From: a bacterium
GTDB lineage: Bacteria; Zixibacteria; MSB-5A5; CAIYYT01
Assembly (NCBI GenBank): GCA_016708315.1
Contig: JADJGC010000007.1
Coordinates: 79,014-143,013 of the forward strand
Direction: 5' to 3'
DNA length: 64,000 nt
In this document: positions 43,515-52,274 of the stretch, piece by piece
How the letters are laid out: each line of letters begins with the position of its first letter
Numbering within the stretch: position 1 is the first letter of the stretch
Position numbers and translations under genes: made by a program
The notes under the pieces: model-generated
Told to the model about the DNA's origin: nothing
What the model saw: only the letters and a program-made list of their open reading frames with translations
The model's database searches: none

Positions 43515-44052
43515 TATCGCTCACAAACATCGCATTCTCATCAGCCCGGAACAACTCGAGTCGCGCATTTCTGAATTGGCAGATTTGATTCGCCATGACT
43601 ACCGCGACAAGAATCCGGTGCTCTTGGGGACTCTCAAAGGAAGTTTCGTCTTCCTGGCAACATTGGCGCTGAAGCTGGATTTTGATCTCCAGATCGACTT
43701 CATTTCCGCCCGCTCCTATGGCAATTCCGATATCTCGTCAGGCGTCGTCGATCTCTACAAGAACTTGTCAATAGACATCCGCCATCGCCACGTCTTGGTC
43801 GTTGAAGACATTGTCGACTCCGGTTTCACTCTCCGTATCCTGCTTGAGGATTTTGAGTTAGCGAAACCAAGCTCGGTTAACGTAATTACTTTGCTGAACA
43901 AGCCGGCCAATCGCAAAGTCGAAGTGCCGATAAAGTATGTTGGTTTTGACATAGAAAACGATTTTGTTGTCGGTTTCGGTCTCGATTATTCCGAGAAGTA
44001 CCGGAACCTGCCATATATTGCGGTGTTAAATCGTGATGAAGTGAGTTCGTAA
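43501..44052 (+). CDS. hpt: Hypoxanthine phosphoribosyltransferase (probable ATC start)
   Basis: 183 residues if begun at ATC 43501. Conserved HPRT sequence (FDIAHKHRILISPEQLESRISELADLI) continues upstream of the first usual start (TTG 43576), which would delete it. Upstream in frame there is only AAC and CTT before a TAA, so no ATG, GTG or TTG is available. GGAGGT at 43486-43491 lies nine bases before the ATC. The catalytic core is normal: LLGTLKGSFVFLA, ISARSYGNSD, the PRPP loop VLVVEDIVDSGFTL and VGFGLDYSEKYRNLPYI. Purine salvage enzyme in its usual place between tilS and ftsH, overlapping tilS by 14 bp. Confidence 0.85.
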   Translation: MEAFDIAHKHRILISPEQLESRISELADLIRHDYRDKNPVLLGTLKGSFVFLATLALKLDFDLQIDFISARSYGNSDISSGVVDLYKNLSIDIRHRHVLVVEDIVDSGFTLRILLEDFELAKPSSVNVITLLNKPANRKVEVPIKYVGFDIENDFVVGFGLDYSEKYRNLPYIAVLNRDEVSS

Positions 44053-44072
44053 ATTTAAGCTGGAGAATATAA

Positions 44073-46022
44073 TTGAACCAGAATCTCTTTAGACAATCAA
44101 ATCAACCGCCCCAAAAACCTCGTCGCGGGGAGGAACCGCCCAAGAAGGAAGACAGTAGTTGGAAGAAGAACTCCAAGAGCATCCTCTTCTGGGCGATTTT
44201 CTTGATGATCATCTTCGTCGCCGTTCGCTTCTTGTCCGCGCCGCAAGCTGATCGCGCCGAAATTACTTACAGCGAAATGCTCGCCCAGCTAAGCTCGGAC
44301 AACATCTCCGAAGTGACATTTGTCGAGCGCGAAGTCCGTGGCAAGTTCAAAGCTAAATACCTTCCCGAAAGTGCCAAAGGACGTACCGAGGGCGTCGCGA
44401 ACTTCCTCGTTCGTATCCCATTTGCCGATACCGACCTGGTCGACAAGTTCAGCGAAGCCGGCGTCAAGATCAGCGCGGAAAAATCCGATGATGGTTGGAT
44501 CGGCTACCTGATAACCCTTGCTCCATTTCTCTTGATTATCCTGCTGTGGGTTTTCATCATGCGCCAAATGCAGGGCGGCGGACCCAAGGGGCTCTTCTCC
44601 TTCGGCAAGTCCAAAGCCAAACTTATGTCCGAGGATCGTCCAAAAGTCACCTTCAATGATGTTGCCGGTGCTGACGAAGCAAAAGAAGAACTCGCTGAAA
44701 TCATCGAATTCCTCAAAGAGCCCGGTAAGTTCCAAAAGCTCGGCGGCAAGATTCCCAAAGGCGCTTTGCTCGTCGGTCCTCCCGGAACCGGAAAAACCCT
44801 TCTTGCCCGCGCCGTCGCTGGCGAGGCAGGTGTGCCGTTCTTCTCGATGTCTGGTTCCGACTTCGTCGAAATGTTCGTCGGTGTCGGTGCGTCTCGCGTC
44901 CGTGACTTGTTCGATCAGGGCAAGAAAAACGCCCCCTGCATCATCTTCATCGACGAAATCGATGCCGTCGGCAGACTCCGTGGCGCCGGTCTTGGCGGTG
45001 GCCACGACGAACGCGAACAGACTTTGAATCAGCTTCTGGTCGAAATGGACGGCTTCGAATCCAACGAAGGCGTCATCCTAGTCGCGGCTACTAACCGCCC
45101 CGACGTACTCGATCCGGCACTTCTGCGACCCGGTCGATTCGACCGCCAAATCATCGTCAATCTGCCCGACGTGAAGGGCCGCGAAGGCATCCTTTTGGTC
45201 CATACCAAGAAGATCAACATGTCCGACGATGTCGAACTCAAGTTGATCGCCCGAGGTACTCCCGGTATGTCGGGAGCTGATCTGGCAAACGTCGTCAACG
45301 AAGCCGCTCTGTTGGCTGCACGTCGCAACGGCGACAAGGTCACCATGCGCGACTTTGAGCAAGCCAAAGACAAAGTCATGATGGGTGCCGAGCGCCGTTC
45401 GCTTGTCATCTCCGAAGAAGAAAAGCGCACTACTGCCTATCACGAGGCCGGACATGCGCTCGTCGGCAAACTCATTCCCAAGGCTGACCCGGTTTACAAA
45501 GTCACGATCATTCCGCGCGGTCTCGCCCTTGGCGTAACCAGCTTCCTCCCGACAGAAGAGAAGCACACCTACTCCAAGGAATATCTCGAAACCAAGCTCA
45601 TCTACTTGATGGGTGGCCGTGCCGCTGAGAAGCTCGTCTTTGACCAGCTCACTACTGGGGCAGGCAATGACATTGAACGCGCCACCGACCTGGCTCGCAA
45701 AATGGTCTGCTCGTGGGGTATGACGGATGCGCTGGGACCGTTGACCTTCGGCAAATCGCGCGAGGAAATCTTTATTGGCCGCGAAATAGCCCAGCATCGC
45801 GATTATTCTGAGAAGACCTCGCAGGCGATTGATGACGAAATTCGTCGCATCGTTGAACGCGCTTATAACAACGCCGAAGAGATTCTCCAGGGCAATCTCG
45901 ACAAGCTACACATGCTTGCAACCGCTCTTCTCGATCACGAGATTCTCGACAGCGATGAAATTGACCGGATCATGCGCGGCGAGAAACTTGACAAGATTCC
46001 GGTCAACTTGCGTACTGCCTAA
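44073..46022 (+). CDS. ftsH: ATP-dependent zinc metalloprotease FtsH
   Basis: 649 residues, TTG start with GGAG eight bases upstream. Membrane-anchored AAA+ protease for quality control and regulatory proteolysis. Two transmembrane helices (about 31-50 and 148-166) enclose a periplasmic domain. The AAA module has Walker A GPPGTGKT (235-242), Walker B IIFIDEIDAVG and SRH NRPDVLDPALLRPGRFDR. The M41 protease carries HEAGH at 457-461, with the third ligand in ATDLARKMV. It is followed without a gap by folP. Confidence 0.97.
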   Translation: MNQNLFRQSNQPPQKPRRGEEPPKKEDSSWKKNSKSILFWAIFLMIIFVAVRFLSAPQADRAEITYSEMLAQLSSDNISEVTFVEREVRGKFKAKYLPESAKGRTEGVANFLVRIPFADTDLVDKFSEAGVKISAEKSDDGWIGYLITLAPFLLIILLWVFIMRQMQGGGPKGLFSFGKSKAKLMSEDRPKVTFNDVAGADEAKEELAEIIEFLKEPGKFQKLGGKIPKGALLVGPPGTGKTLLARAVAGEAGVPFFSMSGSDFVEMFVGVGASRVRDLFDQGKKNAPCIIFIDEIDAVGRLRGAGLGGGHDEREQTLNQLLVEMDGFESNEGVILVAATNRPDVLDPALLRPGRFDRQIIVNLPDVKGREGILLVHTKKINMSDDVELKLIARGTPGMSGADLANVVNEAALLAARRNGDKVTMRDFEQAKDKVMMGAERRSLVISEEEKRTTAYHEAGHALVGKLIPKADPVYKVTIIPRGLALGVTSFLPTEEKHTYSKEYLETKLIYLMGGRAAEKLVFDQLTTGAGNDIERATDLARKMVCSWGMTDALGPLTFGKSREEIFIGREIAQHRDYSEKTSQAIDDEIRRIVERAYNNAEEILQGNLDKLHMLATALLDHEILDSDEIDRIMRGEKLDKIPVNLRTA

Positions 46023-46876
46023 TGCACAAAGAAGCTCGACGACGCGATTTCGACTTAGTTCGGCTTTTTAACAATCATTATCGAATTGTAATTATGGGCG
46101 TGGTAAATACCACGCCCGATTCTTTTTCCGACGGCGGATACTTCCTCGATCCATCCGCTGCTGTTGCTCAAGCCTTGCGCCTCGTCGAGCAGGGTGCCGA
46201 TATCATCGACATCGGTGGTGAATCCTCGCGCCCCGGTGCAATGCCAGTCTCTGAATCAGAAGAACTCCAGCGCGTCATACCAGTCGTTTCCGAACTGGCA
46301 GGGAAGTGCTCTGTCCCGATTTCCATCGACACCACCAAATCTGCCGTTGCTCGCGCCGCGCTCGAAGCCGGCGCTTCCATCATCAACGACATCTCGGCTC
46401 TCCACCACGATCCTGAAATGGCGCAGGTTGCCGCAAAGCACAATGCCGGTCTGGTGCTGATGCACATGCGCGGCACGCCCCAGCAAATGCAGCAGGACAC
46501 CGCTTACTCAGACCTGATCGGCGAAATAGTCGACTATCTGTCTGTGGCAATTACGAAGGCCGAATCCGCTGGTGTCGCTCCAGACAAAATTATGGTCGAT
46601 CCAGGCATTGGTTTTGGCAAAGATCTCGAAGGCAATCTTTCGATCTTACGCTCAATTTCTCAACTCAAGTCCCTCGGCAAACCGGTCTTGATCGGCGCCT
46701 CGCGCAAATCCTTCATTGGCCGTCTGACAGGAGCTGACTCAGGCAACAGGCTTGCCGGTTCAATCGCTGCCGCAACAGCTGCTGTACTCAACGGTGCCTC
46801 TGCCGTTCGCGTCCACGATGTTGCCGAAACCCGCCAGGCCGTCGATCTCGCAATTAGATTGAGAGGAACACCGTAG
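46022..46876 (+). CDS. folP: Dihydropteroate synthase
   Basis: 284 residues; the ATG shares its A with the ftsH stop. TIM-barrel enzyme joining p-aminobenzoate to the pterin pyrophosphate in folate synthesis. The family motifs are present: MGVVNTTPDSFSDGGYF near residue 28, GADIIDIGGESSRPGA near 60, ISIDTTKSAVARAALEAGASIINDISAL near 100, VLMHMRGTPQQMQ, DPGIGFGKDLEGNL and GASRKSFIG. The stop overlaps the GTG of cdaA. Confidence 0.96.
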   Translation: MHKEARRRDFDLVRLFNNHYRIVIMGVVNTTPDSFSDGGYFLDPSAAVAQALRLVEQGADIIDIGGESSRPGAMPVSESEELQRVIPVVSELAGKCSVPISIDTTKSAVARAALEAGASIINDISALHHDPEMAQVAAKHNAGLVLMHMRGTPQQMQQDTAYSDLIGEIVDYLSVAITKAESAGVAPDKIMVDPGIGFGKDLEGNLSILRSISQLKSLGKPVLIGASRKSFIGRLTGADSGNRLAGSIAAATAAVLNGASAVRVHDVAETRQAVDLAIRLRGTP

Positions 46877-47637
46877 TGGAACTCTTCACCTACAAGTTTC
46901 TCAAATTCACCCTCGTCGACCTTATCGATGTCGCTGTAGTCGCAACAATCCTCTACAAGTTCCTTTCCCTGATGAAAGGCACCCGCGCCGCGCAAATGAT
47001 CACCGGACTGACTCTACTTTTCGTCCTCGCGTTTTTTGCCTATTGGTTCCAACTTCAGGGCGTGATGTGGCTCTTTACAAATCTCGCCACCGTCGGCTTT
47101 GTCGTGCTGGTAATTCTCTTCCAGCCCGAAATCCGCGGCGTACTCGCGCAGATCGGCCACTCGCGAGTCGTTCGATTCTTCTATCGCACCGAAGAATCAG
47201 TCTCAGTTGACGAAATCACCCGTGCCGCCATGCGCCTCAGCGTTCTCAAACACGGCGCACTCATCGTCCTCGAACGCACCGTTGGTCTCAAGGACTTCAT
47301 CCAGAGCGGCAAAGAACTCAATACCTCCGTTTCGGAGGAAATGATCACCACCATCTTCACGCCATACACGCCGCTCCACGACGGCGCCATCATTATCCGT
47401 GGCGACACCATCATTGCGGCAGCCTGCATGTTGCCCCTTTCGCAAAATCCGGCCTACTTGAAAATGTTCGGCATGCGCCACAAAGCCGCCGTCGGCATCA
47501 CCGAGGAATCCGACGCTATCTGCATGGTCGTTAGCGAAGAGACCGGCGAAATCTCCATCGCCTACGAGGGCACCTTGCGCCGCGACATCGAGCGCACACA
47601 GCTCAAAGACGTGCTTACGCGCTTCCTCAAAGTGTAG
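46876..47637 (+). CDS. cdaA: Diadenylate cyclase CdaA
   Basis: 253 residues, GTG start overlapping the folP stop. Makes the second messenger c-di-AMP from two ATP. About three N-terminal transmembrane helices (to about residue 75) precede the DAC domain with TPLHDGAIIIRGDTIIAAACML (DGA at 169-171) and GMRHKAAVGITEESDA, where the usual RHR is RHK (201-203). Gene order folP-cdaA after ftsH is common in FCB bacteria. No CdaR regulator gene follows; the next gene is rmuC after a 70-bp gap. Confidence 0.94.
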   Translation: MELFTYKFLKFTLVDLIDVAVVATILYKFLSLMKGTRAAQMITGLTLLFVLAFFAYWFQLQGVMWLFTNLATVGFVVLVILFQPEIRGVLAQIGHSRVVRFFYRTEESVSVDEITRAAMRLSVLKHGALIVLERTVGLKDFIQSGKELNTSVSEEMITTIFTPYTPLHDGAIIIRGDTIIAAACMLPLSQNPAYLKMFGMRHKAAVGITEESDAICMVVSEETGEISIAYEGTLRRDIERTQLKDVLTRFLKV

Positions 47638-47708
47638 TCACGTTCCTCAATCACATCTCGCCTTGACAGTCCTGTCCAAGTTCGCTATATCACTCCTTGG
47701 AAAAGGCT

Positions 47709-48908
47709 ATGATCACAGCAATCATCACATTCATTGTCGGATTCGCACTTGGAGCCGCAGTTATCTACCTGCTCAAGTCGCGCCAAAAGGAAGAAGCTCG
47801 TGCCATTGCCGATGAACTCCTGCGCGACAGCGATGTCCGTCGCCAGCAAGATATCGACCGCGTTATCGAACACGTCAAATTGAGCTTCGGCAGCCTTTCC
47901 AGCGAAGCTTTAACCAAAGCCAACGACGAATTCCTCAAACTTCGCAAGTCCCTGATGGAATCCGACCGCGAGGTCCACGTCAAGGAACTCGACTCCAAGA
48001 AGGGCCTCATCGACGAATCTCTCAAGTCCGTCAAAACCGAACTCGACAAGGTCCAACAACTAATGGTCGGCCTCGAAAAAGATCGCGCCACCAAATACGG
48101 CGAACTCGACTCCAGCCTCAAATCGCATCAGGCGCAAGTGCAATCATTGTTGCAGACCGCCAACTCGCTTCGTGAAGCTCTCGCCTCCACCAAGGCACGC
48201 GGCCAGTGGGGTGAACGCATGGCAGAGGATGTCCTCAGGCTTGCCGGCTTTATCGAGAATGTAAATTACTACAAGCAGAAAACAATGAACGAGGGCCGCT
48301 CGCGCCCCGACTTCAGCTTCCCGCTGCCGCAGGGCTTGATGCTCAACATGGATGTCAAATTCCCGCTCGACAACTATCTGCGTTATCTGGAATCAGGCAA
48401 CGAAACCGAAGAGTCCCGCTATCGCAGCGACTTCCTCCGTGATGTCCGCAATCACGTCAAAGCCGTCTGCGGCCGCGATTACATCAATCCGGTAGAGAAG
48501 ACCGTCGACTACGTCCTGCTGTTTATTCCCAACGAACAGGTTTACGCTTTCATCCACGAGTCAGATCGCGCACTTCTCGATGATGCCATGCGCAGCAAAG
48601 TCATCATTTGCTCGCCGCTGACTCTCTATGCAATCCTGGCCGTGATTCGCCAAGCCTCTGACAACTTTGCCTTTGAGCGCGCATCCGAACAAATCCTTCT
48701 CGCAGTCGACTCATTCGACAAGCAATGGAAGATGTTCGTTGACAAAATGGATACTGTAGGGAAGAGATTAGAAGATTCGCAAAAGGCTTTCGTTGATTTG
48801 ACAGGCACCCGTCGGCGTCAACTTGATCGCGTCATCGATAAAATTCAAGACCTCCGTGCCCAAAAGGGCATCGAACTCCTCGACGACACCACCGATTCCG
48901 AAAATTAA
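47709..48908 (+). CDS. rmuC: DNA recombination protein RmuC
   Basis: 399 residues from ATG 47709 (a TTG four codons earlier is possible). N-terminal membrane anchor (ITFIVGFALGAAVIYLL), a long coiled coil (about 25-160) and the RmuC nuclease-like core: ARGQWGERMAEDVLRLAGFIENVNY, RPDFSFPLPQGLMLNMDVKFPLDNYLRYLE, VDYVLLFIPNEQVYAFIHE and KVIICSPLTLYAILAVIRQA. RmuC limits inversions at inverted repeats. Its neighbour is, by coincidence or not, the densest inverted-repeat cluster of the window. Confidence 0.92.
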   Translation: MITAIITFIVGFALGAAVIYLLKSRQKEEARAIADELLRDSDVRRQQDIDRVIEHVKLSFGSLSSEALTKANDEFLKLRKSLMESDREVHVKELDSKKGLIDESLKSVKTELDKVQQLMVGLEKDRATKYGELDSSLKSHQAQVQSLLQTANSLREALASTKARGQWGERMAEDVLRLAGFIENVNYYKQKTMNEGRSRPDFSFPLPQGLMLNMDVKFPLDNYLRYLESGNETEESRYRSDFLRDVRNHVKAVCGRDYINPVEKTVDYVLLFIPNEQVYAFIHESDRALLDDAMRSKVIICSPLTLYAILAVIRQASDNFAFERASEQILLAVDSFDKQWKMFVDKMDTVGKRLEDSQKAFVDLTGTRRRQLDRVIDKIQDLRAQKGIELLDDTTDSEN

Positions 48909-48927
48909 CACAAACCGACTTTGGTAC

Positions 48928-49472
48928 GACTGACATTCTTGTCTGTCCTCTTCTCCACCACACCGTTTGCTATCCAAAGTCGGTGCCCCAGCGCTTGCGC
49001 TGGGTGCCAATGCAATCCCCCAACGAATGCTGGTAGGACAGACATTCCTGTCTGTCATCTTTTGTACCACTGCGCTTCTTACAAGCCGTAGTTTCCCCTC
49101 TCCCACCGGCCGACCAAGTCCCGCCTTGCGGGAGAGAGGGGAAGGTCGAAGATCCCGCGCTTCGCGGGAGGTGAGGGCTCTTGCCCGGTGCCTCAACGCT
49201 TGGGGACTGTTGAAAAAGCCACTTTGCTATAGGAATGATCTCATTCATGTCACTTTCCTCCCTGTAGGTCATTCCCGCGAAAGCGGGAATCCAGCCCGGG
49301 TCTTTACCCAAATTGACACCGATTCGCCGGTGTCCCAGCGCTTGTTGATCGCAACGAAATCCTGTTCACGGGGCGGTGGGTGCCGATGCAGTCCTCCGAC
49401 AAATACCGGTACGACCGACATTCCTGTCTCCGCCCGGCGCCCGCCCCCCCGGGGCAGACATTCCTGTCTGTC
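48928..49472. repeat. Intergenic cluster of short palindromic repeats
   Basis: About 670 bp separate rmuC from the next gene. The gap holds: four copies of a GACA-TTCC-TGTC element (48929-48948, perfect 8-bp arms at 49037-49056, a degenerate copy near 49412-49430, and 49453-49472); a CCCAGCGC-TT-GCGCTGGG palindrome (48987-49004); TCCCGC-CTT-GCGGGA (49119-49133); TCCCGCG-CTT-CGCGGGA (49153-49169); and ATTCCCGC-GAAA-GCGGGAAT (49271-49290). Open frames across this region follow the repeats and show no family features, so I call no gene. It is a repeat dump, not CRISPR. Confidence 0.75.
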
Positions 49473-49528
49473 ATCGCTCGCACCTGAAATTGGTATCACG
49501 ACACCAACCAATTTCCTTCAACTGACAC

Positions 49529-49557
49529 AAAAAAAAGGCGGACATTGCTGTCCGCCC
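49529..49557 (-). terminator. Rho-independent terminator of the surface operon (minus strand)
   Basis: Arms GGCGGACA and TGTCCGCC around TTGC (49537-49556). On the minus strand the stem is followed by eight or more T. Its architecture equals the GACA-TTCC-TGTC repeats, suggesting a repeat adopted as terminator. Confidence 0.8.
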
Positions 49558-49582
49558 TCAATCGCGTGATTATTTGCTACTT

Positions 49583-51106
49583 CTACCGCAGCTGCTTCAC
49601 CGCCGGCATACCCGGCGAGCCGTCTTGTGACGGTAGGGGAGGAGTATCCGAAATCGTATTTCGTGTAGTTATCACACCTTGTGGCGAAATATCAAACACA
49701 TACCACCAAACTCCGGTACCAGTCGTCGGTACGCTGAAGTTGGCAATCTTACCAGTCGTCGAGTACACTTCAATCTGTGCATTCGACTCCGTAATCGCCG
49801 GCGTTCCGACATAGTTCTTGACTGCGAAGACGCCTGTACTCGACAGTTGGAACATCGTGATCGTTTCCGGTCCCAGCCCGTCCTGATCGTCAGTATCCAG
49901 TATCACGTAAGGCGGCTCATTCGCGACGCCCTGGTCACCGTAATAAACTTCATAAACTTGTTCACTTACGGTAGTCCAGAAGTGTGCATCCAAGTCGGTC
50001 GGAGTCTCGCCCCACGACAGTACGATACGGAACTGCCCTTGGGCCAACTGCTCAGTCAATGCAAACTCCGAGGTCGTTAACGCCGCGTTGTGTACAATCG
50101 TGCGCGACAACGTTATGTAACCCGAGATCGTCGCGGTAACTTCGTACGTCCCGTACTGAAGATCATCAAAAAGATACACGCCTGCGCTGTTCGTCGTCGT
50201 CGTTCTGTTGGCTGGGCCGGTTATCGAAACCTGTGCTTCCACCAAAGGTCCACCCGTTGTTGCGGCCGTCACATGTCCCGTCAACACACCGCGGTCACCG
50301 CCGCCGCCGCCAACGATTGTTACATTCTGTGCTTCTTCATAAACAGTCGCCAATCCCGGAATGTTACCCTCATCATCAATCATCCCGACGATCACCGGTT
50401 CCAGCGTAGTCGTCCCCGCGCTAATCGCTGAGAACGAAAGATTAATGATAGCCTCATCACTTGGTACAACGTCGCTTTCGCTGGTACGAGTCACCGTTAG
50501 CCTGAGCTGATTTTCGATCACTTCACTGATGATGTTCAGCGTGCCCCAATCATCATTTGCAGCAGTCGCGTCGACAAATCTAACTCTTGCCGGATCAAGT
50601 TCGACGGTGAACTGCCCGTTTCTGAATTCGGGAATATTCCAGATTTCCAATTGAGAAGTGAACGTCGCCGCCGCCGCCGTCAACTGCTCATATGGCGCAA
50701 TTCGAACCATCGGAGCAACAGGACGAACATCGATTACTGTAATTGGATTCAGACCTGCATCAATCGTCACTTCTGACTGACCGCCATAAATCACAATCTG
50801 ATTGTCGTCCGGAAGTATATCAATTCCTTCCACGACAAAAATATAGTCTCCCACCTCAAGTACAACGCCGCCAAAAGTGAATTCTCCATCAACGACTGTT
50901 GTCGTTGCCTGAGTGATTAACGACTCACTCTGGAAGACTGTCAGTCGCATCAAGTCTATCCGCGCAGTCAGCGATGTCTTCTCCAGTCGCACCGACACAT
51001 TGGCGGCATTCGATTCATCCGGCGTCGTCGTGCGATCCTTGCTGCATCCGCCTGCCACTACGGCAAGCATCAACAGCGACAATAGTATTACATTTCTTAT
51101 TTTCAT
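49583..51106 (-). CDS. Cohesin-like / carboxypeptidase-regulatory / DUF2135 surface lipoprotein
   Basis: About 507 residues from ATG 51106 (AGGAT upstream). The lipobox (VVAGGCS) marks a lipoprotein. A first beta domain (about 30-125) precedes a cohesin-like sandwich (about 130-260) with FTVELDPARVRFVDATAAND, LRLTVTRTSESDVVPSDEAI and INLSFSAISAGTTTLEPV. A Gly-rich hinge leads to a carboxypeptidase-regulatory-like fold (GVLTGHVTAATTGGPLVEAQV, GVYLFDDLQYGTYEVTAT). The end is a DUF2135/YfaP-type domain (FRIVLSWGETPTDLDAHFWT). It is the third gene of an operon with a TPR lipoprotein and a barrel. The cohesin-like part could bind the dockerin ends of secreted proteins encoded nearby (inference). 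Confidence 0.78.
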   Translation of the reverse strand: MKIRNVILLSLLMLAVVAGGCSKDRTTTPDESNAANVSVRLEKTSLTARIDLMRLTVFQSESLITQATTTVVDGEFTFGGVVLEVGDYIFVVEGIDILPDDNQIVIYGGQSEVTIDAGLNPITVIDVRPVAPMVRIAPYEQLTAAAATFTSQLEIWNIPEFRNGQFTVELDPARVRFVDATAANDDWGTLNIISEVIENQLRLTVTRTSESDVVPSDEAIINLSFSAISAGTTTLEPVIVGMIDDEGNIPGLATVYEEAQNVTIVGGGGGDRGVLTGHVTAATTGGPLVEAQVSITGPANRTTTTNSAGVYLFDDLQYGTYEVTATISGYITLSRTIVHNAALTTSEFALTEQLAQGQFRIVLSWGETPTDLDAHFWTTVSEQVYEVYYGDQGVANEPPYVILDTDDQDGLGPETITMFQLSSTGVFAVKNYVGTPAITESNAQIEVYSTTGKIANFSVPTTGTGVWWYVFDISPQGVITTRNTISDTPPLPSQDGSPGMPAVKQLR

Positions 51107-51114
51107 CATTATCC

Positions 51115-52266
51115 TCACATCACCCTATACGTCAAAGCGAAGATCAATCCCAGTCCCGACAAATCCGTTTCATAGTTGTCGGAGATATCAACTTTGCCGG
51201 AATAAAGAGTGACCATTGTGCTGGCAAAGAAATTCGGCGTGAACGCATAACTGCCGCCGCCGCCGATGCCAAAGTAATTCGACTTCGGACGATACAACGG
51301 CGTATCCTTGCCATAGTCGTTTTCGCTAAAATTCTGATACTCCAAGCGCCCATTGACTCGCAGCTTCTCCATGACCGGATACCCAACTCCGCCATACCAC
51401 AGAAACTCGTTGCGCCCCGATCTCTCGGCTTCGTCAACCAATTCCGATCCAGCAGACGCATCCTGAACCTTGCCTTTGCCGCGAGTCAGCACGGCGACAC
51501 CGGTCGTGAAGTTCACAACGTCCGTGTAGGACACGCTGCCGCGAATCACCATCGCTGCGCCCGCTTGAAACACCTCAGCGTCTCCGACCTTGTCCTTCAT
51601 GTACATCGTATACGATCCATCGGCCATGAACGCGATCTTGTCTTTCTGATAACCAAACCCCGCCATTGCCGAGATTTCATCGCCGAACTTGTATTTCTCG
51701 GTGTCATTCTCCCGTGCCTGGAACTTGCCCTTAAGCATGTACCCGGCGCCGAGATGAAATGCAAGATTACCCGCCTTCGGATGGACCATTCCTTGTGCGC
51801 CCAGATCAAGACCCTGCCCGAATCTTCTGACAAGATACTTGCGCGAATTGTCCGCTACCGACGAAGCAATTATATACTGCTCTTCATCCAATTTCGTCTT
51901 ACCCGTTGGCAAATTCGCCATCGCAGTAAGAGACGTCAGTCCGGCTGATGAGAAAAACGTCGCCGCAATTCTCGTGTCATTCAGCGATGACAACGACAGA
52001 TCTTCAGCTCCTTCAACTTCAGGATCAAGATTCGCGTTTGCCATTGTCCCATCCAGCTCAAACAAGAACCGTTCGCTGGTCTGCAGCGCCGCGCTCAATC
52101 CAAACACCACTTCCTTCAGTGTCTGCACCGGCTCGGAATCCACTTCAGCTTTCCACGAATTGAGCAGGTAAAACACTGTCGCTTGCGATGACTTCTTGGT
52201 CTCTGCGAACGCTGTCTGAGCAACCATCAACAGCACCACCAATAAGACTATTGTATTCTTCATCAT
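51115..52266 (-). CDS. Predicted outer-membrane beta-barrel protein
   Basis: 383 residues, signal peptide TIVLLVVLLMVAQTAFAE. Amphipathic strands alternate with short turns (VVFGLSAALQTSERFLFELDG, LAFHLGAGYMLKGKFQA, DEISAMAGFGYQKDKIAFMADGSYTMYM, NYFGIGGGGSYAFTPNFFASTMVTLY) and the C-terminus ALTYRVM is barrel-like. No family was recognised. It lies 8 bp after the TPR lipoprotein and just before the cohesin-like lipoprotein gene, suggesting an outer-membrane complex. Confidence 0.7.
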   Translation of the reverse strand: MMKNTIVLLVVLLMVAQTAFAETKKSSQATVFYLLNSWKAEVDSEPVQTLKEVVFGLSAALQTSERFLFELDGTMANANLDPEVEGAEDLSLSSLNDTRIAATFFSSAGLTSLTAMANLPTGKTKLDEEQYIIASSVADNSRKYLVRRFGQGLDLGAQGMVHPKAGNLAFHLGAGYMLKGKFQARENDTEKYKFGDEISAMAGFGYQKDKIAFMADGSYTMYMKDKVGDAEVFQAGAAMVIRGSVSYTDVVNFTTGVAVLTRGKGKVQDASAGSELVDEAERSGRNEFLWYGGVGYPVMEKLRVNGRLEYQNFSENDYGKDTPLYRPKSNYFGIGGGGSYAFTPNFFASTMVTLYSGKVDISDNYETDLSGLGLIFALTYRVM

Positions 52267-52274
52267 TCCGCTCC

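Noticed and set aside
48928..49556. Possible CRISPR array
   Set aside because: The repeats differ in type and spacing, and spacers are not of uniform length. They are REP-like palindromes.
48967..49569. A 200-codon open frame on the plus strand (and overlapping minus-strand frames)
   Set aside because: It is built from palindromic repeat units, has no ribosome-binding site and resembles no family.
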